NCBI GenBank assembly: GCA_019914945.1
Contig: CM034113.1
Coordinates: 6,552,850-6,616,849, forward strand
DNA from: Typha latifolia
Lineage: Eukaryota > Streptophyta > Magnoliopsida > Poales > Typhaceae
Reading direction: 5' to 3'
Length of the DNA stretch: 64,000 bases
Shown: piece after piece, positions 34,367 to 46,779 of the stretch
Layout: every line of letters begins with the position of its first letter
How positions within the stretch are numbered: the first letter of the stretch is position 1
The notes under the pieces: model-generated
The model's input: the letters and a program-made list of their open reading frames with translations, nothing else
Told to the model about the DNA's origin: nothing
Databases searched by the model: none
Position numbers and translations under genes: made by a program

Positions 34367-37287
34367 TTAACATTTACCCATCTTCCTCTCAAGTATGTCC
34401 TCAAACTTACTGTCTGAGACAGACAGAACCTGGTTCAAGATGAGGCTCACTCCGCATTCTCTCACTCTATTGTATCTAGGTTTTATCCTCGCCTCTAAGC
34501 TGTAGCCAAAATAATGAGGGAATTTGACTAGCTCAGATTTTGGATATTCCATAGTCAAGAAGAAGTTCCATTTTGGTATCAAGTTATCTGCCAAGCTGAA
34601 AGTATAAAGAGCTCCATATCTATGAACCATGGTACCAACATCCTTGATGCTGTAACCCCTCTCAAGAAAAAACTCAGTAACCGGCTTCAGGCTTGCTTCA
34701 ATACTTAGACCAAACGTCTGTGGACACTTTTGAATAAGAGCAGTAACATTGATTCCCATGGACTCAAAGTATTCAGCTGTAGGCCTGAGATTATCATCTA
34801 CGCTATAACTTATGATATGTGGACAGCGGGTTAAAATCTTCCCAATGTTCTTTTCTGGAACACCCAGCTCAGAGAGGTAATCTGTAGATGCCTTGACCTT
34901 CTGTCTACTGTAAGTGAGCAATGCAGGAAACCGGTATATTACCTTTGCCCACTGGCTCTTATCCACACCCATGTTCTCTAAATAAGTCATCATAGGTTTT
35001 AGATTGTCAGAGAAGCTGATGCCACATAATTGCGGCCTTTTATTAAGGATAGTTGGAATATCAGATGGCGGCACCCCCAGTTCAAGGAGAAGCTCCACCA
35101 CTGGTTTGATTTTGCGATCTAAATTGTAGTAAGCAAAGGACGGGAATCTGCGGGCTATACCCTTGATCTGGTCAAGGTCCATGCCAAGGTCCATTAGGTA
35201 GAGAACTTGCTCAGGTAGGAGACCTTCAGAGTTTCGTTGACTGACTCGAGCAATGGCTCTTTCTTTCTTGGAGATTGGGCTGGTTACAACAATAGGAGGA
35301 GGAGCAGCTCTTTCAGTTCCTGGAGGGTTTGGAAAGTTCTCCACCACATCTGCTAAAAGGTCTCCATGTTCTTCAAGAAGGGCTTCTAGATATGGAGCAA
35401 GTGCACTTCTGATTTCAAGAGTGGTAAGCTCTCTTCCTGTAAAAGGAAAGCATGAGCATGTTAGCAGGGGCTTTGATAATGTTGACACCAAGATGCTAAA
35501 TAAATAAATAATGCATATGTTTGAAATCGAACCTACTAGATATCGAGATTTATGCTTTATATGGAGCTTTGAGATGAGGTAGTCAATAAAGCTATCTGAT
35601 TTGTTAATAGTCCTTGAGGCCACTGCATTACTCAAACCCTGTTTTCGCAAGAACAATGATAGTACAGCTTTAGCCTCCTCTCTCTCTGCTGCCAACATGC
35701 ATGAAGGGATTGTTGTAAAGTTGCGAGAATTAGCAGCTCCAGGCTCATCTGTAACTGCATCTGCATATGGTTATATGAGATTTCTGAAGAGGGAAGAAAA
35801 CAACTCAATACTGACAAATAGCAAAGTAGATAAATACGAGAAAGAGATTCAGGCAATCTTACATGTTCTTGCTTTGCACACAAAAATTTGATGGGAAATT
35901 TTATTTAGGTAAAGCCTGATATTAGTACAAAGAAAAACACATGTTAGAACCAATCAAACCTATACATGCAACAAAATTATATAACATCAGCACATCAATT
36001 GTGAAATTCTTCGTAGAAGATTCAGTTACTGTCTTAGCTGAATAACTAAAACTGCTATAAATCATGAGCTTTAATGATTTCATATTTTGGCCATATACCA
36101 TATTTTCAACTTGCTAATCTGTTGGTAGCATAAACAAAACAAGAACAGAAAACCATAAAATAAAGCATATTATATATTGCAGCTATCACTGCTGCCAATG
36201 AGGGTCCTCATCCGCATCATAAGAGTAATGCCAACAAAAAGGACACAACATTAGCCTGAAGCTGCAAATGCTTTGGCACACTCAGGAAATATAGCTGGTC
36301 ATCTAACACTGGAGAGAACCTAGTAGAAAATCCGAGATCAATAACCTGTCTCACGGATCACTTTGTTGGTTTATAGATTTTATTTCATCTCGCTGGATGA
36401 GAAAGTGGACACCCAAAAAGGGGAAAAGAAATCAAGAAACAAATAGAAAAGAACAAAAAATTATGATGGAACAATTCCAAAGGTCAAAAAAATAAGAAAA
36501 TTATCATAACAAAGATATCACATTACCACCTCCACGGTGAGAGATTGACAATTTAGTGAGCCATGGCACATCTATACAAATTGTCCTCCTAAATCCTTGA
36601 TGCCAACCAATGCATAGGACATCATATTCATTGAAAAGGTGCATGTCCCTATAATATGGACAATCAACCAATAACAAGAACCCAAATGGTTGATAAAGAA
36701 AGGAAAATTTGTGAGTTTAAGTGGAACATTGTAAGTAAAAAAAGAGGTGGAGCATTGTTGATTAAATTGATTCATTCCTCTAATAGTTAAACAAATTATT
36801 GACTCTTGGAGAGTAGGATTGGTGCCTCCAAAGTACTTTTGGTATATTCTAGCCTCCCTGTTCTTGGTAACACATTCGGAAAGAGCAACTTGACTTACCT
36901 CCAACATAATCAACGACTTCAAAATGGAACCTTTTGATTCTTTAGCAAGTATATGATCACTAAGATCGAGCTTTCAGCCAACAAAGTTAAATGGGGCATT
37001 AATAAAACAATAATTATTTCTTTTCTTCAATCCTGATTTTGAAAATGGGACACCCAAACAAAACTCAAACCACTCCAAGACCGGTGAAAAGTTTAGTTTT
37101 TTATTCCAAATTTCCCAGGAATTATGCTACGAAAGTCAGAAGTAGAAGCGAAGGAGGAGAGGAGATTGGACACGGCGACGAACCTGGAGATGGCGACGGA
37201 TCTCGGAGGGACGAAGAGCCAATTCAGGGAATCCGGAGGAGGGATTCGAGCTCCGGCTAAAGGAGCGGAAGCAGGTCGAGCGCTCAT
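34367..37287 (-). CDS. MTERF5: mTERF-family protein, MTERF5/MDA1 type, plastid
   Basis: mTERF proteins bind organellar nucleic acid; Arabidopsis MTERF5 (MDA1) acts in chloroplasts on transcription of the psbE operon. Exons (minus): 37131-37287, 35533-35760, 34367-35436; 1455 nt, 484 aa. Exon 3 encodes the tandem mTERF motifs (about 30-35 residues each, with the recurring L-x-x-L-G and I-L-x-x-x-P pattern: SDIPTILNKRPQLCG, GKILTRCPHIISYSV, ALIQKCPQTFGLS). NAVASRTINKS and RYLV-GRELTTLE match MDA1 closely. Exon 1, rich in Ser/Ala/Arg and poor in acidic residues, is the likely transit peptide; its splice to exon 2 (TTTC|GTAGCA to GCAG|AT) is in phase but inferred, so the N-terminus is the least certain part. 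A GTAAAT near the stop could be an alternative donor giving another C-terminus. Confidence 0.9.
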
Positions 37288-38687
37288 GGGTGGAGAACGG
37301 GGGAGTTGGCTTTGAGTAGGTCTAAGTGTGTGAAGAAGCTAGTGGTGTTATCACTGCTCTCCTTTTTGGGGGGAGAGTATCTCGGTATCCTATCAGGATT
37401 CGTGGAGGAAGAGCGTTAGATTGCTCCGAGTTATCTAGCCAGGTGATATTTTTGTTCCATAAAAAAAAAAAAAAACGTTAAACATATTTTCAACTTCTCT
37501 TCGGGTAACTTACAGCAAAAAGATTTTTAATTTTTTTAATTGGCATAAATAGTCCCTTTCATTTATAGAATTATAAATTTAGATTTTTTTTATTGATTTA
37601 GACTAATTTATTTTTTTAATCTTAATACACATATTTTTTGAAATTAAAATTTAGTTTTTTGCATAAACGATACGTATAAATTACATAAGTTATGCGTGAT
37701 ATTTTTAAAATCTCGATGCACACATTGTTAAATATTACGGTATATATTTTATATAGGCGATACGTATATATTACATAGGTGATGCGTGATATTTTTTTTT
37801 GAAATTAGAACATATTTTTTATATAGGCGATGCGTATAAATTACATAGTTAGAATGTGACAATATTTTTTGCTGCAAATTGCCACTTCCTCTACTTATAT
37901 ACATTTTTTTATACTAAATCAGTCAAAAACTCAAAATAAGAGATTAAGTGTTAAACTATTCATCTAACTTAACATAATCTACTCAAATTACTAAAATACC
38001 CCTTTATGTCAGATTAAGTATAATTATGACAGATTACTCTCTCCTATCAATTTGTCTATTAAATAAGGGGTATCAAATTAGATAGCAAGTATATGGACTA
38101 GTAATTTTTATTTTGTCGCAGTGGAGTTCTATCGATCTTTGATCTTCTCATAGTTGATTTGATGTTTAGTGAATTTTTTACCATAGCATCGTGTATGTAC
38201 GATTTGAACACTGTGACTCGTGTTTCTTAAGAGAATTTGATCCAAGTAATTATCTAAGAAGACTTAGTACGTTTATGATCTATTAATAAAAAGAGCTAAA
38301 GATAAATTGATACGTTAATAGGCGATGTTATTATCCTTCCTAATAAATTCTTATAAATATAAAATTCCATATGCTAAGAGTAAATTGAACGGCGTGTGGG
38401 TCGGACGAAATAATACCTTGTAAAGAGAATAATAATCTAAATGATAATTATCATTAAAAGAACATAGATATGGTCCATATGGAGGATCAATATGCAAATA
38501 TTATAAGAAAAAGAGGAGTTTTCGCTGAATGTAGGGGTTGATGTGTAAAATGGAAACGGCACCTTGAGTCCTGACCTCTGCTCTGGTTCGATTTCCTTTC
38601 CTTTCTCCGGCTTCTACCAGTAGACGAATAATTCAATTACCATTTCTTCTAAACCCTAACCCTAACCTTAACCCCTCGACCATTTCC
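37288..38687. promoter_or_regulatory. Divergent spacer between mTERF and RRF genes
   Basis: This 1.4 kb should contain the leader and promoter of both genes. 37640-37850 has three degenerate copies of a unit containing ggcgatacgtataaattacata. The rest is AT-rich. No coding frame is seen. Confidence 0.55.
38651..38666 (+). promoter_or_regulatory. Telo-box AAACCCTAACCCTAAC in the RRF leader
   Basis: It lies 21-37 nt upstream of the RRF start codon. Telo-boxes (AAACCCTAA) are enriched in 5' regions of plant translation-apparatus genes (established), which fits a ribosome recycling factor. Function here is inferred. Confidence 0.6.
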
Positions 38688-41600
38688 ATGGCGATTTGCC
38701 TCAGGCGAGCTCTCGCTACGAGGGGCCTTCTCTTCCTCCGAGCTCCTCGCAACTTCAGCACCCGCACCTTCTCGCCCTTCTCCCACCTCGTTTCCCATGG
38801 ATGCGGAAGAGGAGAGCTTTACTCCATCGGAAGTGGTAATTGCTTAAGCAATGACTTCTTCTTTTTGAATCGAAGGGGTTTCGCCAAAGGAAAGAAGTCG
38901 AGTAAGTCGATCCCTCTTCTTTTACTTCTGTTCGATTCCTTAGTTGCTCCTTTGGAATTAAAAGATGGTGCCCTGCTACCACAAAAAGTTTACTATTTTG
39001 AACTCTTCTATAACGAAAACCATGTGGCGTGAAATAGTGCGCAAATGATGGAGAGTTTAGTATCACATCATGCAGAAGAACCTCCGTGGCATGTCAATTG
39101 CCTTGGGTTGGTTCTGTGTTAAGAACTCAAAGTCACCTTTTGGATTGAGATGGTGCTTTTAATTAGTATAAAGTTAATTCTTTCATAGTGCATTTAAGTC
39201 AGGGAATTGATTTAGGCTGCTGTAAACGTTTCACTTTCTGTCAGACAAGCTGCATAAGTATTTTTTGTCATAAATCCTTAATGTTTCACGAAGCACCAAG
39301 CACTTATATTTTTACTCTTGAACTTGTGGGATTTTTTTCTTATGTTCTTAAGTTGCATTTTGATAGAGAATGAGGATGAAGGAGATACAGTTCAAGTTGT
39401 TCCGGATATAGGACCTACTGTCAAGTCAGGTGCTCTTTCGCAGATGGAAGCGGCAATTGTTGCTTTATCACGAGAATTGAGTAAGCTAAGAACTGGAAGG
39501 GCATCTGCAGGTATTATTCTTAACAAGTATCAATAACTTTCTTAGTTGATTTTAGCTTTGTGACCTTGATGATTTTATACATGACTTTGCTACTTCTGTA
39601 GGTATGCTTGATCATATCATTGTAGAGACAGGGGGTGTAAAGGTTCCCATGAACCGTGTTGCTGTAGTTTCTGTTTTAGATGCACAGACTCTCTCAGTGA
39701 CGCCTTATGATCCTGATGTGAGTGAATTAGGAAGCTCAATCAATTCCTATGAATGCAAGTTGGAATCTTTTGCTTTATGTTTGTGTTTTGCATGTAGTCA
39801 TCATTTGAACTAATTCTTCTTCTTAGTTGTTACTGCATATTGACTAATGACTAATGAGTAATTAATTTCCTTGAAAACTGTTACTCTATGGAGAACAGAT
39901 AAGAATACCAGCACTTCTTTTAGAAGATAAAAGATTGCAGATCATTAAATCAGGACATAGGATGTCATTTCATACCTGCTAGAGTAACAATCTAGTAATC
40001 CAGTTGATAGGAGTATTTCTAAAGTAACTATCTGACATAACTGGAAGAGGTCTTGTTATTAAAAACTATGAGATTGCTATTTTTTTAGTCATCCCATTGC
40101 TTTCTTGCAATAGATGCAGTTTGCATTTCATTATTTCCTAGTCCATTCAGTCTACAATATCCACTATAGTGTAGCAACTGAACAGATCCATAATTATGGT
40201 CCTCATGTCATGCTTTGGACCTTGGTTGAGTCCTCTCCATTATCTTTGGCTCAGCATGAAAGAGAGCAAGGCACCATGTATGGCCAATCATGAGCCAGGT
40301 TGACCAAAGAAATGAAAGGCAATTGTTAAAGAAAGATGAAGTTCTCCTGCGACAACGGTTTAGGTTCATATCTTCATGTAGCCTATTTATAGAAAGGTGA
40401 AGTTCTCCTGCGGCAACGGTTTAGGTTGATGAAGCTTGTTCCTCCAGCACATGGGTTTGATTGCATCTTACTCTCTTTAACAATTGCCTTTCATTTCTTT
40501 GGCCAACCTGGCTCATGATTGGCCATACATGGTGCCTTGCTCTCTTTCATGCTGAGCCAAAGATGCTTACACAGGGCATCATGTAATTTCTCTTTTGATG
40601 CTTGCATCTATTCATTCTAGTTAAGAGCATCAATCCTGCATTATTTATAAATTATAACTCACAGACTTGGAGGTCTAGAGCTTTGTATTTTGTCGAGGAT
40701 ATGAAAGTTCAGCATATCATCAAGATGGCAAAGGGGAAGTCACCTCTGAAGCTTAGTTGAATGCTATCAATTAGAAACCTTATGGTACAGTAGTGGAATG
40801 GGATTTAGTAAGTATTCTTTTCCAATAAAGACATGCAACTCATGGTATTTTCTGGTTGAAGCTATCAAGAACATCTTTTCTACTTGCACCCATTTTTCTG
40901 ATTGATTATTGTAGATATTCTGTTGGTTATTTGGGAAAATATAGCTTCTTCATGAATTTTCCAGTTAAAGTATTCTTAAACAATAGTTCTTTCTTTATTT
41001 TGTCCGCCAGTCATTGAAAGCGGTAGAGCATGCAATCATTGCATCCCCCTTGGGTTTAAATCCAACTCCAGATGGCCAACGAATCCTTGCAGCTATCCCT
41101 CCGTATGTTCCTCAATTTTTTTTTTTTTCTATGAAGCATATTAGCCTCCTTTTCAAGAGCCAATGCTGCATTTCATTCATTGCTTATTTTTTGTTATTTT
41201 CCTGTAAAAAAAGAATCTTTGGTCATTCTTTTTTTTTATCATTATAATTGTAACTTTTTATTAAATGTATTTCTGACCTGACTTTCACACCGCAATTCAC
41301 AGGCTAACTAAGGAGAACATGCAGGTGAGACTTTATTGAGAAAGAAATGTTTTTACCTTTTCTTTTGCTCTTATCTGCCATTGTTCTTATTTGGCGTCAG
41401 TTCTTTTAGGCACTCTGTAAGATAGTTGCTAAATCTGCTGAAGATGTCAAACAGAGTATTAGAAGGGCACGTCAAAAGGTACTGTATAAGATGAATCTCT
41501 TGAATATCTTTCTTCTTTAGTTTTTCCAGAAAAGTTTTTTCTTATTAGAGATGTATCCGACTATAAGATTCAGATCACCAGCTCTGATCCTTACAAAGTT

Positions 41601-43224
41601 GTATTTATAGCCTTGTTGGTTTAATTTAAATGCTCTGATACACTTTTAGTTGTCAAATTCATGTTGACTTGATTGTTATTACTTATTGTTATTGAGAGTG
41701 TCTTAAAATGATATCAATGAACTTAGCAACAGGTGCAACACAAGTGGAATTTTTTTTTACCCAACCAGGAACTCTGAATGTCTGTTCCAAGATGAGTTTG
41801 GAGTAACATTGTTCTATTTTATCCCATAAATAGTTTCAGCCTGGGGTCTTTTTAGCTTTAGATATGAAAGTTTAATATTTTCTTTTTGTGTAAGAAAACA
41901 TATCTTGGTGGTGTTTATTTTGTCTTATTGAGTTATCATACTCCCTTCTGACAAGGGTTTAAAAGCTCTCTTATGTACCATTATCTCCAGTCCTTTATAT
42001 TACATCCTTAAATCAATGGCTTGGATTGACCAGTCAGGATTTCTATTCCATTAAAAAGTAACTGTGGTACCTTGATACATTAGTCTCCAATGATCCCAGA
42101 TATAAATGGACTTGGCTTGTACAAACTACAAAGCTTTGATAAAATTTAAGGAATAAATTATCGAGTAGCCAGTAAGAGCCAAGCTTTATCTACTGCAGTC
42201 AAGAGTTTTTGTTTGTTTCTCTCTTTTCACTGGATGCAGCTTAAGTTATCTTGTGGTAATTATGCCACTCATCCAACATTGAAGTAGTAATAGTAGGCGC
42301 TAAAGGTTTATTGCATCATGAAATGTCAATTGAGATTCTAGCTGTCACCGGAAGAACCACCTAGACTGAACTCATATCTAAGTCCATGTTGATATTATTC
42401 TTTTGATGACTTCTATGTTCTTTTAAGTTTTAATTATTAGTCTATTTTTGCGATTGAACTTCATTTGGCTCTTTGGCTACCTTCGAGATGAAGAACAATT
42501 CCCTAATCAAAAGTAGTAATTTTCTTCCTTATCTAGACTATTCCAATTTTTAGAAGATCTTCTGAAGGGATTGTGGCATAGCCGAAGAAGAAAATGAAAG
42601 TTTGTGGTCAACATCGCAAAAGGCCTGTCCAATTTAATACCCTCAGGGGTGTGTTGATTGCTCTGGGTGAAGAAATCTAGGAATTAAGATGTTATTCCAC
42701 AAGTAGGAAACCTCTGGACATCAGATAGCTCTTTGTTTTATGTTCCGTAACTACAATCAAGAAATCAGATTTTTCTTTGGTTGGAAATATGGCACCTATT
42801 TTTAGAGGGATGGTCAGGTTGACGGTGGTAATAAAATTCTGAGCCATTTTATCTTATTGTGGTCTAGATCACATCAAACTACTAGAATGCTTGATTCAGA
42901 TCTCCCTTAATTTTGGCTTTTGAATGTAAGCTACATCAATTCTGAGCACGATGGTGTCCCACTTTTCCTTAAAAATCTGATGTGTCTACTTTACAGGCAC
43001 TGGATTCGATAAAGAAAGCTGCTTCAAGTATTTCCAAAGATGATGTGAAGAGACTTGAAAAGGAAGTGGGTAACTGAATCAAAACCTTCTTCATAGATTG
43101 TCTCTCTATATATCATTTAAAATACCTTACTCATCTTCTCCAGATTGATGATATGACTAAGCGGTTTGTCAAGTCAGCAGATGACATGTGCAAGGCTAAG
43201 GAGAAGGAAATCGCTGGAAGCTGA
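38688..43224 (+). CDS. RRF: Organellar (probably mitochondrial) ribosome recycling factor
   Basis: Ribosome recycling factor splits post-termination ribosomes with EF-G. Exons: 38688-38901, 39367-39510, 39602-39717, 41011-41102, 41303-41324, 41410-41478, 42997-43065, 43144-43224; 807 nt, 268 aa, close to the mitochondrial plant protein I recall. All junctions are GT-AG and in phase. Signature stretches: SKLRTGRASAG, VAVVSVLDAQTLSVTPYDPD, SPLGLNPTPDGQRI, PPLTKENMQ, SIRRARQKALDSIKKA and a C-terminal KSADDMCKAKEKEI helix. The first about 60 residues (MAICLRRALATRG..., rich in Arg/Ser/Phe, FAKGKKSS) are a mitochondrial-type presequence; plastid targeting is not excluded. Exon 5 is a 22-nt microexon. 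The leader has a telo-box. Intron 3 contains a strong hairpin (listed). Confidence 0.95.
40242..40564. repeat. Near-perfect 90-bp inverted repeat with 143-bp loop in RRF intron 3
   Basis: The left arm 40242-40331 pairs with the right arm 40475-40564 with one mismatch (a40303 opposite c40503). The arms include ggctcagcatgaaagagagc and its complement. The loop holds a 29-bp direct repeat (40338-40366, 40399-40427). No flanking target duplication is obvious and neither arm resembles a known transposon terminus. Confidence 0.95.
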
Positions 43225-44142
43225 GCTGTTTCTCTTATGTTAAAAAGTTACCTCATTGCATTCTTTTCCCCGGGATATATCATGGCAAGCTAGCAGTTTC
43301 CCCTTGGTTCAAGAGAGGGGTCTATATCATTTTAATAGGACTACATGGAAGTTTTGAGCTCTGTAGGCTGTAGCAGAACATTTTCCTCTTGTTGCAATTT
43401 TGATCTGCAACTCCAGGGCTTTCCTTTTGACAAAAAAGTGGGAGAAGAAATCCTCCAGGCCTGTGATGAGTATAAATCACTATCTACTGATAATGTTTTT
43501 GTGGAATAAGTCACCAGATGGAAACATGTTATAGCAGTGTGTTTGATGGATTAAAAGGTTTCTCATGCTTTACCACAATTAGTTAAAAAACCTTAGCCAA
43601 GCTATTAGATGGTGTGCCTGTTGATGTACTGCTACCTAATTATAGCTGCATATCTGTTTATGTTTTAAACTTTTACATTGTTATAAAACTTTCTGCAAAG
43701 TAAGTTCCTATGTTCCAGAAAGGTTGTATTTTTAAGAACTTTTTTTTATTTATTTTTGATGTTTGATTTGAAAATATATTCTCTACCTTTGATATTTAGT
43801 TGTAAAAAATATTCTCTACTTTTAATGTTTGATTATAAAAAATAAATTAAAATATTTATCAAAAACAGATTTACTTATGTTTTTTTTATTTTTTTATATT
43901 TAAAAGAGTTATTCCATTGAATTGAGCTACTTCATTGAACTCAATTTGTACAGAGATTTATAACACACCAAAATGGGAAGCCCGTCTGATTATTATTCTC
44001 CTTGCCGATGTATCCAACTGAACTGTGGATTCTAGTCATTTTAAATCATGTCCTACACTGCATTAAATTTTATCATTGTCAAGTATTTGCAAAAACAATC
44101 ATGTTGGATACAAACGTATTTAAGCCCAACCCTAACTGGGGT

Positions 44143-44642
44143 TTTTGACCATACTAAGTCTCTCACGTTTCTTTACGCATCTTCTAGGTCACTTCAAAAC
44201 TTAAATATAAATCTAGGCCTCATATCTGACTTAGTAAAATCGCTGAATCGGATAGTGACTTTAAAATATAAGTCACTTAATTAGAAAGTAATTTATAAAG
44301 AAATTAATTTGTTGTATAAATTGCTAAGTAAAGCCACTGAAAGAGAGAAAAACGGTTGAAAGACGTCGACTTCTATATAAGCCGCTAAATTGGAAAACGG
44401 CTTATACAAATTACTGAACCGGATAATGACTTTCTTTAAGTAAATTAGATTTAGTAGGGAAAGCAAATTATGTGTAAGTTGCGGACATGATAAGCGATTT
44501 AATAAGAAAAATCGTTGTCTTATTTAACGGTTTTGTTGAGCTAGATCTAATATGGCAAAACTCACATAGATTTATATTTAAGTTTTGAAATGAATTAGAT
44601 GCATAAAAAATATGCAAGAGACTTAATATGATAAAAAACATA
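44143..44642. mobile_element. MITE-like element with about 75-bp diverged inverted ends
   Basis: 44150-44225 (actaagtctctcacg ... cttcaaaacttaaatataaatcta) matches the reverse complement of 44555-44640 at roughly 80 percent by eye. The interior contains repeated aatcgctgaa/agccgctaa motifs. No transposase frame; target duplication not seen. Confidence 0.5.
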
Positions 44643-45092
44643 GCATAATAGTATGTTTGGTTGACAGAAAGTAGGGAAAGAAAGTGACAACTTTTCTGAA
44701 AGTCCATCACTTTATAGCGTTTATATTAATAAAAATAGAGTGAGAAGTAACTCACTTTTCTAAAATTATGCAACTTCCCTCGTTTCACTTTCTATTTTAA
44801 AAAGAGAGAGATGCAATTACTACACTTTTATATATTGCATACTATTATTAATTACAATAATTACTACACTTCTAACAAACAATCTTAAATTATTAGTGTT
44901 AGTGTTCCATAAGACAATGACAATTCTTATCAACCAAACACACCCTAAATCTATTTAATATACTTATAGCTCAATTCAAGCTAAACTTGGCAAATATTCA
45001 AATAGACAATAAAAATTTTCAAACCAACAAACATCAACACGCACAAATACTAAAGCACATTAAATTATTGCTATAAATGTAAAATTTAATAC

Positions 45093-45127
<35 letters not shown>

Positions 45128-45424
45128 TGTTGGGTCGGATCGACTCATTAAAGGATTTATTTAAAGATTCTATTTTCCTACCACTTTTGTGCAAAAGATA
45201 TTTAAATAGTTAGCATTTTGACATGCTAATTCTAATGCTCAAATTCTAGAGGAACTTGGATCAGTTAACTCTATCACAAGCATTTCATACATATCACTAG
45301 TTCTGGGAGGAAAAAAAAATTCGGCATCTCTTACATTTATTCTTTACAGTATGCATTTTCTATTCCAAACATTAAAATCCCAAATAATAATTTGGTAGTT
45401 AAAAAAAGATATCCACAGAATATT

Positions 45425-45760
45425 TTAAAAAATTGGTTAGATCCGCCGAAGCGGGTAGCCTTAACCGTATGTGTGAACAAGAAAGCCCGAAGGCTTGTTC
45501 CCGTCCCTGTCAGGGGAGATGCCAACCGTCTCTCCTTTCAACGAACACGGTTCAACCATGCCAAGGCGTATATATATGGTAGAATATTTGTTTCTAACTT
45601 TCGATGTGGGACTAAAGTTAGTTGATTTCTCTTTGCCTTGGAATTTTGTGCAAAACACCCTGGCGGAAGTCCATATTTGAGCCGGAGTATGGGGCCCATA
45701 GGAGCACTCCAGCACAGCCGACAAAGACAGGACTTCAGTAGAGAGATGATAAGGATGAAT
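45425..45760. other. GC-richer island of unknown origin
   Basis: It stands out from AT-rich surroundings and contains gatgtgggact near 45603, a phrase often seen near plant LTR ends. Overlapping open frames on both strands (up to 105 codons) have no recognisable family. It may be an old LTR or SINE piece. Confidence 0.3.
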
Positions 45761-46779
45761 ATGATATTGACATGACATATAAGTATAATTTATTGGACAT
45801 TTTGGATTTTTATGCGAAATTCCATTTTTTATTTTTAATATTTTGACTCTCTTTATTATGTAAAATTTTAAGATAATATTTATATTAGTAAATTGGTCAG
45901 TTTTTTTTTGTTAAAAAATATCAAGTGATATTAGGTCTTTTAGGGATCAATTTACTCTTATTTTATAAGAGAGAGAAATTGAGAATAATATAGTTATTTA
46001 ATTATTATTTTTATTAACATCTTTAGTAGGTTGTGAAGTTTTTTTAGGAAAAAAAATAAAAAGAAATTAAGAGTAATAACCATATTATTCTTCACAATAA
46101 ATGTCGAACCTTTTAATTATATGATGAATATGTTGCAGAGCTATAATAAATATTCGATGAATTGCTGACGTCTTTGCCAAATAATCAATCCTTGTCTTCT
46201 TCTTCGATATCTTTGCAAGATGTTTAATTTTTGTCGTGAAGAATAAATATAGTTATTGAATAGATATTAAATAATTGAGGAGTTTAAAATATCATAAAAA
46301 ATAAATAAAAATGTCTGTGTGTCAAAAATAAGCTATAGTATAAATATAATTAACTTTTTTATATAATTAAGTTGAACAATTAAATCAATTATTCTCTCCA
46401 TATAGAGAAGCCAAGTTGGCCAACTTTAGTCGCATCGCATTCCACAAAATTAATCTGAGTAAAATCCATTAAAATGTTAAAGCATTCCCTATAAAAAAAT
46501 AAAAATAAAATAGTAGAAAAGCAGGGTCCAAAATGAAAAATCTATTAAATGTTAAAGCATTCCCCATAAAGAAAGATGCTTCTTTGTCAGCTCTTGCCTG
46601 CAATTTATTCTTCCACCAAACTTGCCTGCACTTTTTTTGGAGTCCTCCCCACACCTCACAAACATCCAAGCAAAGCCAGCCATCAATCCCTGCTTGCATT
46701 GGGATGCAAACAAAGACTTGAAGGGGAAACAGCTAGGAGAACTCCAAAGGACAAGTTTTTTTGTTGTTGTTGTTGTGAG

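Noticed and set aside
37039..37315. Plus-strand frames of 60-70 codons over mTERF exon 1
   Set aside because: They are shadows of the minus-strand exon 1, which has a transit-peptide-like composition and a phase-compatible donor.
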